From the NCBI RefSeq assembly GCF_034676725.1, contig NZ_JAUCBR010000004.1:1441501-1505500 (forward strand): a DNA stretch of 64,000 nucleotides, given 5' to 3'. Made by a program: the position numbers and the translations under genes. The notes beneath the pieces were generated by a model. The model was not told the origin of the DNA. It saw only the letters and a program-made list of their open reading frames with translations, and did no database searches. This DNA is from Denitromonas sp. (GTDB lineage: Bacteria > Pseudomonadota > Gammaproteobacteria > Burkholderiales > Rhodocyclaceae). Shown here piece after piece: positions 56,043-64,000 of the stretch. Position 1 is the first letter of the stretch, and each line of letters starts with the position of its first letter.

Positions 56043-56942
56043 ATGCTGCGCATCGGCGTCGACCTGGGCGGCACCAAGATCGAAGCCATTGCGCTCGATC
56101 GCAGCGGCCGGGTGATGGCGCGCGAGCGCATCGCCACGCCGCAGCACGACTACCCGGCCACCGTGCGTGCCATCGCCGGCCTGGTCGATGGCCTTGAGGC
56201 GCGCCTCGGCGCACCGGCCCGCGTGGGCGTGGGCACGCCGGGGGCGATCTCGGCGGCCACGGGGCGGATCAAGAACGCCAATTCCACCTGCCTCAACGGC
56301 CAGCCGCTGCGCGATGATCTGCAGAGCGCGCTCGGCCGCGAGATCCGCATCGCCAACGACGCCAACTGCTTTGCCGTGTCCGAAGCCACCGACGGTGCAG
56401 CGCGCGGCGCCCGCGTGGTGTTCGGGGTGATTCTCGGCACCGGCGTGGGCGGGGGGCTGGTCGTCGACGGCCGGCCGCTGAGCGGTGCCAACGCCATTGC
56501 CGGCGAGTGGGGTCACAACCCGCTGGCCGACGAGGCCCCCGGCCTGCCCTGTTATTGCGGCCGGGTCGGTTGTGTCGAGACCTGGTTGTCCGGGCCGGGC
56601 ATGGCGGTGGATCATGCCCGTCATGGGGGCGGAGCACTCGACGCGGCCACCATCGCCGCGCGGGCCGAGGCGGGTGACGCGGCCTGCGAGGCGACGCTGC
56701 AACGCTATGTTGATCGCCTGTCGCGCGCGCTGGCAGCGGTCATCAATATCGTGGATCCTGAGGTGATCGTGCTCGGCGGCGGGCTGTCGTCGATCACGCG
56801 TTTATATGCCGAGGTGCCGGCGCGCTGGGGCCGGCAGGTGTTTTCGGACCAGGTACTGACCCGCCTGCTGCCGCCGCTGCATGGCGACAGTTCCGGCGTG
56901 CGTGGCGCGGCGTGGTTGTGGCCGATGGAGGAAGGCGAATGA
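56043..56942 (+). CDS. ROK-family sugar kinase
   Basis: 299 residues from ATG 56043. The ATP-binding start IGVDLGGTKIEAIALD, active-site block IRIANDANCFAVSEATDG, and the ROK zinc motif GHNPLADEAPGLPCYCGRVGCVETWLSG (His, three Cys) are present. It phosphorylates a hexose or N-acetylhexosamine; near an AmpG-like gene an N-acetylglucosamine-type substrate is possible but unproven. Confidence 0.9.
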   Translation: MLRIGVDLGGTKIEAIALDRSGRVMARERIATPQHDYPATVRAIAGLVDGLEARLGAPARVGVGTPGAISAATGRIKNANSTCLNGQPLRDDLQSALGREIRIANDANCFAVSEATDGAARGARVVFGVILGTGVGGGLVVDGRPLSGANAIAGEWGHNPLADEAPGLPCYCGRVGCVETWLSGPGMAVDHARHGGGALDAATIAARAEAGDAACEATLQRYVDRLSRALAAVINIVDPEVIVLGGGLSSITRLYAEVPARWGRQVFSDQVLTRLLPPLHGDSSGVRGAAWLWPMEEGE

Positions 56943-57625
56943 ATGAAGCACTGGGAGGACCGGTGACGGTGTTTGCCGGTGGGCTGCGGCCGCTGCCGCC
57001 CGAGGGGCAGATGACCGGCATGTTCAAGACGCGGCAGGACGCGCCGCTAAGCTGCACCCGCGAAGGGCTGCAAGGTGACATGCAGGCCGATCGCCGCTAC
57101 CACGGCGGGCCGGACAAGGCGGTGCATCTTTACCCCGCCGATCACTACGCGCGGCTGGTGGCGGCCTTTCCGGCGCTGGCCGGCGAGGTCGGGCCGGGCA
57201 CGCTGGGCGAGAACCTGTCGGTGGCGGGCGTGGACGAGACCCGGGTGTGCCTGGGCGATGTCTTCGCACTGGGCGCGTGCCGCCTGCAGATCACCCAGCC
57301 GCGCCGGCCTTGCTGGAAGATCGATCATCGCCTGGGGGTCAGCGGCGCCTCGCGGCGGGTGGCTGACGAGGGCATCACCGGCTGGTATTTCCGGGTGCTG
57401 GCCGAAGGCCTGATCGTGCCGGACGAGACCATGCACCTGATCGAGCGCCCCAACCCGGACATCTCCATCGCCCATCTGTGGGCGGTGGAGACGGCGCACC
57501 GGCCGGATGCCGACGCGGTGCGCGCCCTGTCGCAGGCCGTGGGCCTGTCGGCGGGCTGGGCCCAGAAACTGCGCCAGCGGGCCGACTGGCTGGCGCGGCA
57601 TGCCGAGTCGCGGAGTACCCCATGA
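56939..57625 (+). CDS. MOSC-domain protein (YiiM-like)
   Basis: 228 residues. ATG 56939 overlaps the ROK stop (ATGA). MOSC features: EGLQGDMQADRRYHGGPDKAVHLYPADHY, GTLGENLSV, CLGDVFALGACRLQITQPRRPCWKID with the conserved cysteine. A C-terminal 3-alpha domain follows. MOSC proteins bind molybdenum cofactor or reduce N-hydroxylated bases. Confidence 0.92.
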   Translation: MNEALGGPVTVFAGGLRPLPPEGQMTGMFKTRQDAPLSCTREGLQGDMQADRRYHGGPDKAVHLYPADHYARLVAAFPALAGEVGPGTLGENLSVAGVDETRVCLGDVFALGACRLQITQPRRPCWKIDHRLGVSGASRRVADEGITGWYFRVLAEGLIVPDETMHLIERPNPDISIAHLWAVETAHRPDADAVRALSQAVGLSAGWAQKLRQRADWLARHAESRSTP

Positions 57626-57882
57626 TAGAAATCAAACGCCTGCCCGACGGCAGCCATCAATGTGTGTCCAAGTTGCCGGCACCGGTCGAGGCGGTGAAGA
57701 AGCCGATCCCGCTCAAGGTGCGGCGCATGCCCGAGGCCTTTGTGGTCGAGACCATGGAGGGGCGCATGCAGGGCAAGGCCGGCGACTGGCTGATCACCGG
57801 TATCGACGGCGAGATGTATCCGTGCGATGCGGACATCTTTGCCCGAACCTACGATGTGCTGGGCGACGACGACACGGCCTGA
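57622..57882 (+). CDS. Small PGDYG-domain-like protein
   Basis: 86 residues. ATG 57622 overlaps the MOSC stop (ATGA). The sequence RMPEAFVVETMEGRMQGKAGDWLITGIDGEMYPCDADIFARTYDVL resembles the PGDYG-type domain (GDWLITG..GEMYP..). No catalytic role is known. It is the last gene of the AmpG operon and converges on priA with 6 bp between. Confidence 0.75.
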   Translation: MIEIKRLPDGSHQCVSKLPAPVEAVKKPIPLKVRRMPEAFVVETMEGRMQGKAGDWLITGIDGEMYPCDADIFARTYDVLGDDDTA

Positions 57883-57888
57883 GGCCGT

Positions 57889-60060
57889 TCAAACGTCCAG
57901 CGGATCGACATCCACCCGCCAGCGCAGCTCGCGGCCGGCAGGCAGCCGGTACAGGCGCGGCACCCACACGCCGAGAAACTGCTGCAGCGCGGCGCGCTCG
58001 GTCGCTTCGACCAGCAATTGCGCGCGCTCGCGGCGGGCCAGCCGGTGCATGCGCATGGGCACCGGATCGTAGAGCATCAATGCGGCAGGCAGGTCGGTGA
58101 GCGCGTCGTCGCGCGCGCGTTGCAGGAAGGCGATGGCGTCTTCGAGCTGGGGGGCGTCGGCGCCGAGCATGGCCTGGAAGGTAAAGGGCGGAAAGCCGGC
58201 CTGGCGGCGCTCGTCGAGCGCGAGGCGGGCATAGGCGTCGGCGTCTTGGCGCTTGAGGCACTGGAACAGCGGGTGGTCGCCGAATTCGGTCTGGATCAGC
58301 ACCTCGCCGGCCAGATGGCTGCGCCCGGCCCGCCCGCCGACCTGCATCAGCTGCTGGAACAATCGCTCCGGGGCGCGGAAGTCCGAGGCATACAGCGCGG
58401 CGTCGGCGCCAACCACGCCGACCAGCGTCAGGCGTTCGAAATCATGCCCCTTGGCCATCATCTGCGTGCCGACCAGGATGTCGGCCTCGCCGGCATGGAT
58501 CTTGGCCAGCAGGGCCAGCCAGTCGCTGCGTGAGCGGGCCACGTCGCGGTCGACGCGCAACACCCGGGCGTCGGGAAAGCGCTCGGCCAGATGGGCTTCG
58601 AGTTTCTGCGTGCCGCGGCCGAGCGGTTGCAGGTCCTGCTCGCCGCACTCCGGGCAGGCGATGGGGATGGGGCTGTCGAAGCCGCAGTGGTGGCAGCGCA
58701 GCCGGCGGTCGGTGAGGTGCACCACCCGGTTGGCGGCGCAGTGCGGGCAGGCGCTGACCCATTCGCAGGAGGGGCAGGCGAGCACCGGGGCGAAGCCGCG
58801 CCGGTTGAGAAAGATGAGGCTCTGTTCCTGCCGCGCCAGACGCTGGGCGATGGCCTCGATCAGCGGCTTGGACAGGCCGCCGTCGAGCTTGGCGCGGCGG
58901 GTGTCGATGAGGCGCACCGTGGGCATCTGGGTGGCCACCGCGCGGCGGGTGAGGCGCAGATGGCGGTAGCGCCCTTCGGAGGCGTGTCGCCAGCTCTCCA
59001 GCGAGGGGGTGGCGGTGCCGAGGACGATGGGCACGCCCTGGTGGTGGGCGCGCCACACGGCGACGTCGCGCGCCGAGTAGCGCACGCCTTCCTGCTGCTT
59101 GTAGGAGGGGTCGTGCTCTTCGTCGACGATGATCAGGCCGAGCCGCGGCAGCGGGGTGAACACCGACAGGCGGGTGCCGAGCACGATGTCGGCGTCGCCT
59201 TCGAGGGCGCGCAGGAAGCCACGCGAACGGGCCATGTCGCCGGCGCCCGAATGCAGGGCGACGATGCGTGCATGGGGGAAGCGCTCGGTAATGCGTGACT
59301 CGAACTGCGGGGTGAGCGCGATCTCGGGCACCATCATCAGCACGCTGTGGCCGGCGGCCAGACAACGCTCGGCCAGGCGCAGGTAGACCTCGGTCTTGCC
59401 GGCGCCGGTCACCCCTTGCAGCAGGACCGGCAGGAAGCCGGGCTGGGCGGTGGTGATGGCCTCGAGCACGGCAGCTTGCTCGTCGGTGAGGGTCGGCAGC
59501 CTGGGCGGCGTCAGCGCCGGGTTGGCCGGCGCGGCGGGATACACCCACTGGCGGCGCAGCAGCTCGGCGGTGGCGTCGCCGTCGGGCCACTGGCGGGCGA
59601 CCGACTTGCGGGTCGGGCCGGCCTCGGCCAGCGCGGCGAGATGACGCCGTGCCCTGGACGGCCGGCCGCCTTCGTTGAGGGCGGTGTGGCCGGCGGGGGT
59701 AAGCGCGAGCAGGGGGTCGTCGTCGCGGATGTCGACGGTGGTGGCGCGGCGCAGCTCGGGCGGCAGGGCCAGGGCCATCACCTCGCCGACCGGGGCGTGG
59801 TAGTAGCGAGCGACGAAGCGAGTCAGCGCCAGCCAGTCGGCACTCATGGCCGGGGTGTCGCGCAGGATCTGTTCGACGGGCCTCAGGCGCGCCGGCGCGA
59901 TGTCGCTGTGGGCCGGCAGTTCGACCACGATGCCGGTTTCGATGCGGCGACCGAAGCGCACTCGCACGCAGCGCCCGACATCCGAGGGGTCGGCGTTTTC
60001 ACACGTGTAATCAAAGAGTTGCGGTACCGGTACAGGGATCGCAACGCGGACGATGCTCAT
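57889..60060 (-). CDS. priA: Primosomal protein N' (PriA helicase)
   Basis: 723 residues. Helicase motifs: Walker A GVTGAGKTE, Walker B IVDEEHD, GTATPSLESW, and IFLNRRGFAP. Zinc-binding cysteines (CPSC, CPHC, CHHC, CPEC) lie between the helicase halves. The N-terminal DNA-binding domain starts VRVAIPVPVPQLFDYTC. PriA restarts stalled replication forks. Start ATG 60060. Confidence 0.97.
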   Translation of the reverse strand: MSIVRVAIPVPVPQLFDYTCENADPSDVGRCVRVRFGRRIETGIVVELPAHSDIAPARLRPVEQILRDTPAMSADWLALTRFVARYYHAPVGEVMALALPPELRRATTVDIRDDDPLLALTPAGHTALNEGGRPSRARRHLAALAEAGPTRKSVARQWPDGDATAELLRRQWVYPAAPANPALTPPRLPTLTDEQAAVLEAITTAQPGFLPVLLQGVTGAGKTEVYLRLAERCLAAGHSVLMMVPEIALTPQFESRITERFPHARIVALHSGAGDMARSRGFLRALEGDADIVLGTRLSVFTPLPRLGLIIVDEEHDPSYKQQEGVRYSARDVAVWRAHHQGVPIVLGTATPSLESWRHASEGRYRHLRLTRRAVATQMPTVRLIDTRRAKLDGGLSKPLIEAIAQRLARQEQSLIFLNRRGFAPVLACPSCEWVSACPHCAANRVVHLTDRRLRCHHCGFDSPIPIACPECGEQDLQPLGRGTQKLEAHLAERFPDARVLRVDRDVARSRSDWLALLAKIHAGEADILVGTQMMAKGHDFERLTLVGVVGADAALYASDFRAPERLFQQLMQVGGRAGRSHLAGEVLIQTEFGDHPLFQCLKRQDADAYARLALDERRQAGFPPFTFQAMLGADAPQLEDAIAFLQRARDDALTDLPAALMLYDPVPMRMHRLARRERAQLLVEATERAALQQFLGVWVPRLYRLPAGRELRWRVDVDPLDV

Positions 60061-60468
60061 GGAAAGCGATGCCTGTTTCTGGATAAATCAATAAAAACAG
60101 CGCGTTATGTGATGTTTGAGAGAAAAATTCTCGATAAGGCGACTAAGCCTTTGCCATCAAACCGCAATCAAGTTTTCATCAGCAAGCCTGTGGATAACTT
60201 TGTGAGCAAGCCGGGGAAATTTCAGCTAAACCCTTGATTCGGCGGTGTATCAGATCGTGAAATCACTCTGATAGACATCAAAAAACGTTTTAAAACAACA
60301 GGTTGTAGTGTAATGCAAATGCCATCCAAGAGCAGTGTGCTGAGGGCGGGACAGATCGGCTCTTGTGTATAAGTCAACCCCGAAAAGGCGATTATTCCGG
60401 TTGACGGCGGGGTATTTTTGCCGTTGGCGGCTACCCCCGGTCGTTGTGTCGGCCGGGGGCATGCCTCA
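60061..60468. other. Non-coding AT-rich interval between hemE and priA
   Basis: About 400 bp without a credible gene, unusually A/T-rich for this genome. It contains a perfect DnaA-box match TGTGGATAA near 60190 within TGTGGATAACTTTG, small dyads (GAGAGAAAAATTCTC near 60119; AAAACGTTTT near 60285; CTGTTT...AAACAG near 60075-60100), and just before hemE's end a CCCCCGG/CCGGGGG hairpin (about 60435-60459) that may terminate hemE without a T tract. The priA promoter is expected here. Confidence 0.5.
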
Positions 60469-61539
60469 TCAGGCGGACTGGCGCAGCTGTCGGCTGTGCT
60501 GGTGGACGGTGTCGACCAGCACGGTGACGTTTTCGGGCGGCGTGAACTGCGAGATGCCGTGGCCGAGGTTGAAGACATGGCCGGCGTTCGGGCCGAAGGC
60601 GTCGAGGATGCGGCGGGCTTCGCGCGCGATGGTGTCCGGCGTGCCGAAGAGGATGGACGGGTCGAGGTTGCCTTGCAGGGCCACCTTGTCGCCCACCCGC
60701 TGACGGGCTTCACCGATGTCGATGGTCCAGTCCAGGCCGACGGCGTCGCAGCCGATGTCGGCGATGGATTCGAGCCACAGGCCACCGCCCTTGGTAAACA
60801 CGATGTTGGGCACGCGGCGGCCGTCGGCTTCCTTGGTGAGGCCGGCGACGATGCGTTCCATGTATTGCAGCGAGAACTCGCGGTAGGCCGCGTGCGACAG
60901 CACCCCGCCCCAGGAGTCGAACACCATCACGGCCTGGGCGCCGGCGGCGATCTGGGCGTTGAGGTAGGCAATGACCGCCTCGGTGGTGACATCGAGGATG
61001 TGGTGCAGCAGTTCGGGCCGGGTGTAGGCCAGGGTCTTGATGTGCTGGTAGTCGCGCGAGGAGGCGCCTTCGACCATGTAGCAGGCCAGGGTCCACGGGC
61101 TGCCGGAGAAGCCGATCAGCGGCACGCGGCCATCGAGGGCACGGCGGATCTCGGAGACTGCGTCGACCACATAGCGCAACTCGTCGTGCGGATCGGGCAC
61201 GGTCAGCGCGCGGATGGCGGCTTCGTCACGCAGCGGGCGCTCGAAGCGCGGGCCCTCGCCTTCGGCGAAATACAGGCCGAGGCCCATGGCGTCGGGCACG
61301 GTGAGGATGTCGGAAAACAGGATGGCGGCGTCGAGCGGGTAGCGCTCGAGCGGCTGGAGGGTGACTTCGCAGGCCATCGCCGGGCTCTTGCACAACTGCA
61401 GGAAGCTGCCGGCCCGCTTGCGGGTCTCGCAGTACTCGGGCAGGTAACGGCCGGCCTGGCGCATCAGCCACAGCGGGGTGTAGTCGGTCGGTTGGCGCAG
61501 CAGCGCGCGCAGGAAGGTGTCGTTGCGCAAGGGGCTCAC
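60469..61539 (-). CDS. hemE: Uroporphyrinogen decarboxylase
   Basis: 356 residues from GTG 61539 (MSPLRNDTFLRALLRQPTDYTPLWLMRQAGRYLPEY). The signature WLMRQAGRYLPEYCETR and the second motif SGSPWTLACYMVEGASSRDYQHIK are present, with GLDWTIDIGEARQRVGDKVALQGNLDP near the C-terminus. It decarboxylates uroporphyrinogen III to coproporphyrinogen III in haem synthesis. Confidence 0.97.
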   Translation of the reverse strand: MSPLRNDTFLRALLRQPTDYTPLWLMRQAGRYLPEYCETRKRAGSFLQLCKSPAMACEVTLQPLERYPLDAAILFSDILTVPDAMGLGLYFAEGEGPRFERPLRDEAAIRALTVPDPHDELRYVVDAVSEIRRALDGRVPLIGFSGSPWTLACYMVEGASSRDYQHIKTLAYTRPELLHHILDVTTEAVIAYLNAQIAAGAQAVMVFDSWGGVLSHAAYREFSLQYMERIVAGLTKEADGRRVPNIVFTKGGGLWLESIADIGCDAVGLDWTIDIGEARQRVGDKVALQGNLDPSILFGTPDTIAREARRILDAFGPNAGHVFNLGHGISQFTPPENVTVLVDTVHQHSRQLRQSA

Positions 61540-61630
61540 GGCGGTGTCCTTGTTCGTCTTGATTCGGTCAATGCGCGATTATCCGGCTTTTGTCGGCGGA
61601 CTGACACCGATCGCGTCAAATTCGTGTGGA

Positions 61631-63094
61631 TTACTTGCGCCAGAAGGCCGGCGTGAGCACCACCAGCAGGGTAAACACCTCGAGCCGGCCGATGATCATG
61701 GCGATCGAACACACCCAGGTCTGGAAGTCGGTGAGGCCGGCGTAGTTGCCGGCCGGACCGATGCTGTTCATGCCGGGGCCGGTGTTGTTGATGCAGGCGA
61801 TGACCGCCGAGAAGGCGGTGACCATCTCCAGGCCACTGCCGCCGAGCAGCAGGGTCAGGATGATGATGCTGACCATGTACATGAAGCCGAAGGCCAGCAC
61901 GGCATGCAGGATGGTGTTGGGCACCACGGCACGGCCGAGCTTGACCGGCCGGACGGCCTGGGGATGCAGGGCGAGGGTGATCTCGCGGAAGACCTGCTTG
62001 TAGAGAATGATCGCCCGCACCATCTTGATGCCGCCGCCGGTCGAGCCCGAGCACGACACGAAGCTGCACAGGAACAGCAGCCACAGCTGGCTGAACATCG
62101 GCCAGCTGCCGTAGTCGGTGCTGGCCAGGCCGAGCGAGGTAGAGATCGAGACCACCTGGAAGGCGACATGGCGCAGCGTGGTGGGCAGCGACATGGCACC
62201 GGGCTGGAGCAGCAGGAAGGCGGTCAGCATCACAACGCTGCCGATCAATACCAGTGCGAAGAAGCGGACCTCGGTGTCGTCGCGGTAGGGCGCCAGGCTG
62301 CGCTTTTGCAGGGCGCGGTAGTGGGTGGCAAAGCTGAGCCCGGCGGTGCAGGCAAAGACGATCACCACCCCTTCGATCAACGCGCTGTCGTAGTGGGCGA
62401 TGGAGTTGTCCCAGGACGAGAAGCCGCCCAGGCCCATCACCGAGAAGGCATGAATCAGCGCCTCCCAGCCCGGCATGCCGGCCAGCCACAGGGCAATGGC
62501 GCAGGCGATGGTGAGCAGCAGGTAGGTGACCCACAAGGCCTTGGCGGTTTCGGTGATGCGCGGGGTGAGGGAGGACTCCTTCATCGGTCCGGGCGCTTCG
62601 GCGCTGAACATCTGTCGGCCGCCGATGCCCAGCAGCGGCAGGATGGCTACCACCAGCACGATCACGCCCATGCCGCCGATCCAGTGCAGGAAGCAGCGCC
62701 ACAGGTTGATCGACAGGGGGAGCTGGTCGAGGCCGGCGAGCACGGTGGCGCCGGTGGTGGTCAGGCCCGAGGCGGCTTCGAAGTAGCCGTCGGTGATCGA
62801 CAGCTCGGGCTGGTAGAGGATCAGCGGCAGCATGGCAAACACCGGCATGAACAGCCAGGTGGCAGAGACCAGCAGGAAGCCGTCGCGGGTGCGCAGGTCG
62901 CGCCGGCTGTGGCGGGCACTGAACCACAGCGCCAGGCCAACGCCGAAGGTGATCAGCAAGGACTCGTCGTAGGCGGTCGTGGCACCGTCGCCGAGCAGGA
63001 AGGAGACGGCCAGCGGAAAGCCCATGAGCAGCCCGAAGATCATGGTGATCAGACCGAATGCGCCGACCACCGGGGCGTAGCTTCGGACGTTCAT
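61631..63094 (-). CDS. TrkH-family potassium uptake protein (first of two)
   Basis: 487 residues, about 12 hydrophobic segments including the pore loops. Filter-type segments: ASGLTTTGATV, VMGLGGFSSWD, CSGSTGGGIKMVRA and INNTGPGMNSIGP. TrkH is the K+ channel part of the Trk system and needs TrkA, which is not in the window; the Kch-like TrkA-N protein at 47374 is a different type. Confidence 0.93.
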   Translation of the reverse strand: MNVRSYAPVVGAFGLITMIFGLLMGFPLAVSFLLGDGATTAYDESLLITFGVGLALWFSARHSRRDLRTRDGFLLVSATWLFMPVFAMLPLILYQPELSITDGYFEAASGLTTTGATVLAGLDQLPLSINLWRCFLHWIGGMGVIVLVVAILPLLGIGGRQMFSAEAPGPMKESSLTPRITETAKALWVTYLLLTIACAIALWLAGMPGWEALIHAFSVMGLGGFSSWDNSIAHYDSALIEGVVIVFACTAGLSFATHYRALQKRSLAPYRDDTEVRFFALVLIGSVVMLTAFLLLQPGAMSLPTTLRHVAFQVVSISTSLGLASTDYGSWPMFSQLWLLFLCSFVSCSGSTGGGIKMVRAIILYKQVFREITLALHPQAVRPVKLGRAVVPNTILHAVLAFGFMYMVSIIILTLLLGGSGLEMVTAFSAVIACINNTGPGMNSIGPAGNYAGLTDFQTWVCSIAMIIGRLEVFTLLVVLTPAFWRK

Positions 63095-63110
63095 CGGTGC
63101 TGCTGCTGCC

Positions 63111-64000
63111 CTATTTGCGCCAGAACGCCGGGGTCAGCACGACGATCAGCGTAAACAGCTCGAGACGGCCGAGCAGCATGGCGAAGGCGCAGACCCAGGT
63201 CTGGAAGTCGTTGAGCACGGCGTAGGTGCTGGCCGGTCCGACGGCATTGAGGCCGGGGCCGGTGTTGTTGAGGCAGGCGATGACCGCCGAGAAGGCGGTG
63301 ATCAGCTCCAGCCCGGTGGCCGAGAGCAGCAGCGTCAGCGACACGATGGTGACCATGTAGATGAAACTGAAGGCCAGCACGGCGTGCAGGATCTTGTCGG
63401 TGACCTGGGTCGTGCCCAGGCGCACCGGCTTGATGGCGTTGGGGTGGATGGCGCGGACGACTTCGCGGAACACCTGCTTGTAGAGGATGATCGCGCGCAT
63501 CAGCTTGATGCCGCCGCCGGTGGAACCGGAGCAGGCGATGAAGCTGCCGAGGAAGAGGATCCACAGCTGCGCGAACATCGGCCAGAAGGTGTAGTCGGAG
63601 GTGGCGAAGCCGAGCGAGGTCGATAGCGAAATGGTGTGGAAGGCGACGTAGCGCAGCGTATTGGCGAAGCCGTCGTACACATTGAAGGTGCTCAGGTAGA
63701 GGCTGAGCGCGAGGATGCTGACGGCGAGCACGCCGAAGTAGAAGGGCAGTTCGGGGTCGCGCAGATAGGCTTTGAGCGAGCGCTGGCGCAGGGCCAGGAA
63801 GTGGGTGGCGAAGTTGATGCCCGAGAGCAGGGCGAAGGACATCGCGATCAGTTCGATGGGGACGCTGTTGAAGTGACCCAGGCTGGCATCCTTGGTCGAA
63901 AAGCCGCCCAGGCCCATGATCGAGAAGCCATGCATCAGGGCGTCCCAGAACTCCATGCCCACGGCGTTGAGGCCGGCGACACAGGCGATGGTGAGCAGCA
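63111..64000 (-). CDS. TrkH-family potassium uptake protein (second of two, 5' end outside window)
   Basis: The frame runs from the window edge to the stop at 63111 (about 296 residues seen). It covers IMGLGGFSTKDASLGHFNS, CSGSTGGGIKLMRA and LNNTGPGLNAVGPAS, aligning with the C-terminal two thirds of the first TrkH. The two copies are similar but clearly diverged. The N-terminus is beyond 64000; the gap to the next gene is 16 bp. Confidence 0.92.
   Translation of the reverse strand, partial: LLTIACVAGLNAVGMEFWDALMHGFSIMGLGGFSTKDASLGHFNSVPIELIAMSFALLSGINFATHFLALRQRSLKAYLRDPELPFYFGVLAVSILALSLYLSTFNVYDGFANTLRYVAFHTISLSTSLGFATSDYTFWPMFAQLWILFLGSFIACSGSTGGGIKLMRAIILYKQVFREVVRAIHPNAIKPVRLGTTQVTDKILHAVLAFSFIYMVTIVSLTLLLSATGLELITAFSAVIACLNNTGPGLNAVGPASTYAVLNDFQTWVCAFAMLLGRLELFTLIVVLTPAFWRK

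Overview
The window is high-GC chromosomal DNA from a betaproteobacterium. I infer a Rhodocyclales-type organism (Azoarcus/Thauera-like) from four things: the def-fmt-htpX and LysM-dprA-smg-topB neighbourhoods, an EarP/EF-P(Arg32) pair, a PEP-CTERM exported protein, and a large formate dehydrogenase cluster. I see no rRNA, tRNA, CRISPR array, insertion sequence or prophage. Most genes sit in tight operons with 4-nt ATGA/GTGA overlaps, and almost all are ordinary housekeeping or accessory metabolic genes.

Layout. (1) 1-1.9 kb: the end of an exported protein gene and a PEP-CTERM zinc-metalloprotease-like protein. (2) 1.9-16.0 kb: a formate dehydrogenase (FDH) region. It holds DUF3305/DUF3306, fdhD and mobA, the cytochrome b, lipoprotein, Fe-S and catalytic subunits, a small Tat-signal protein, a TorD-like chaperone, a polyferredoxin, and then a sensor kinase and an NtrC-type regulator. 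A good sigma-54 -24/-12 element and a perfect 16-bp inverted repeat lie between the two-component genes and the fdh operon. (3) 16.1-24.5 kb: htpX, fmt, def, a LysM protein, dprA, smg, topB and a DUF924 gene. (4) 24.5-30.3 kb: dps, oxyR, an HtrA protease, a TonB-dependent receptor and a DUF454 protein. (5) 30.3-37.1 kb: a double-length UvrA and two small hypothetical genes. (6) 36.9-47.4 kb: a zinc-acquisition supercluster running outward in both directions from a shared control region. One arm is zrgA-like, ABC ATPase, FtsX-type permease, DUF3299, DUF2946-like, an outer-membrane channel and a second ABC-3 metal importer. The other arm is zur, a tiny membrane ORF and znuCBA. (7) 47.4-64 kb: kch-like channel, VanZ, rdgC, an SRPBCC protein, a pseudouridine synthase, earP-efp, a lipoprotein, an AmpG-SMUG1-ROK-MOSC-PGDYG-like operon, priA, hemE and two tandem trkH genes (the second cut by the window edge).

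The most unusual observation is that three otherwise intact genes (fdhA, topB, dps) are each broken by one extra base. In all three the extra base turns an expected GTCGAC into the same 7-mer, GTTCGAC on the + strand. That points to a systematic base-calling or assembly error, possibly linked to base modification, rather than to three independent mutations. The most coherent biological systems are the sigma-54/two-component-controlled FDH operon and the two-armed zinc supercluster.
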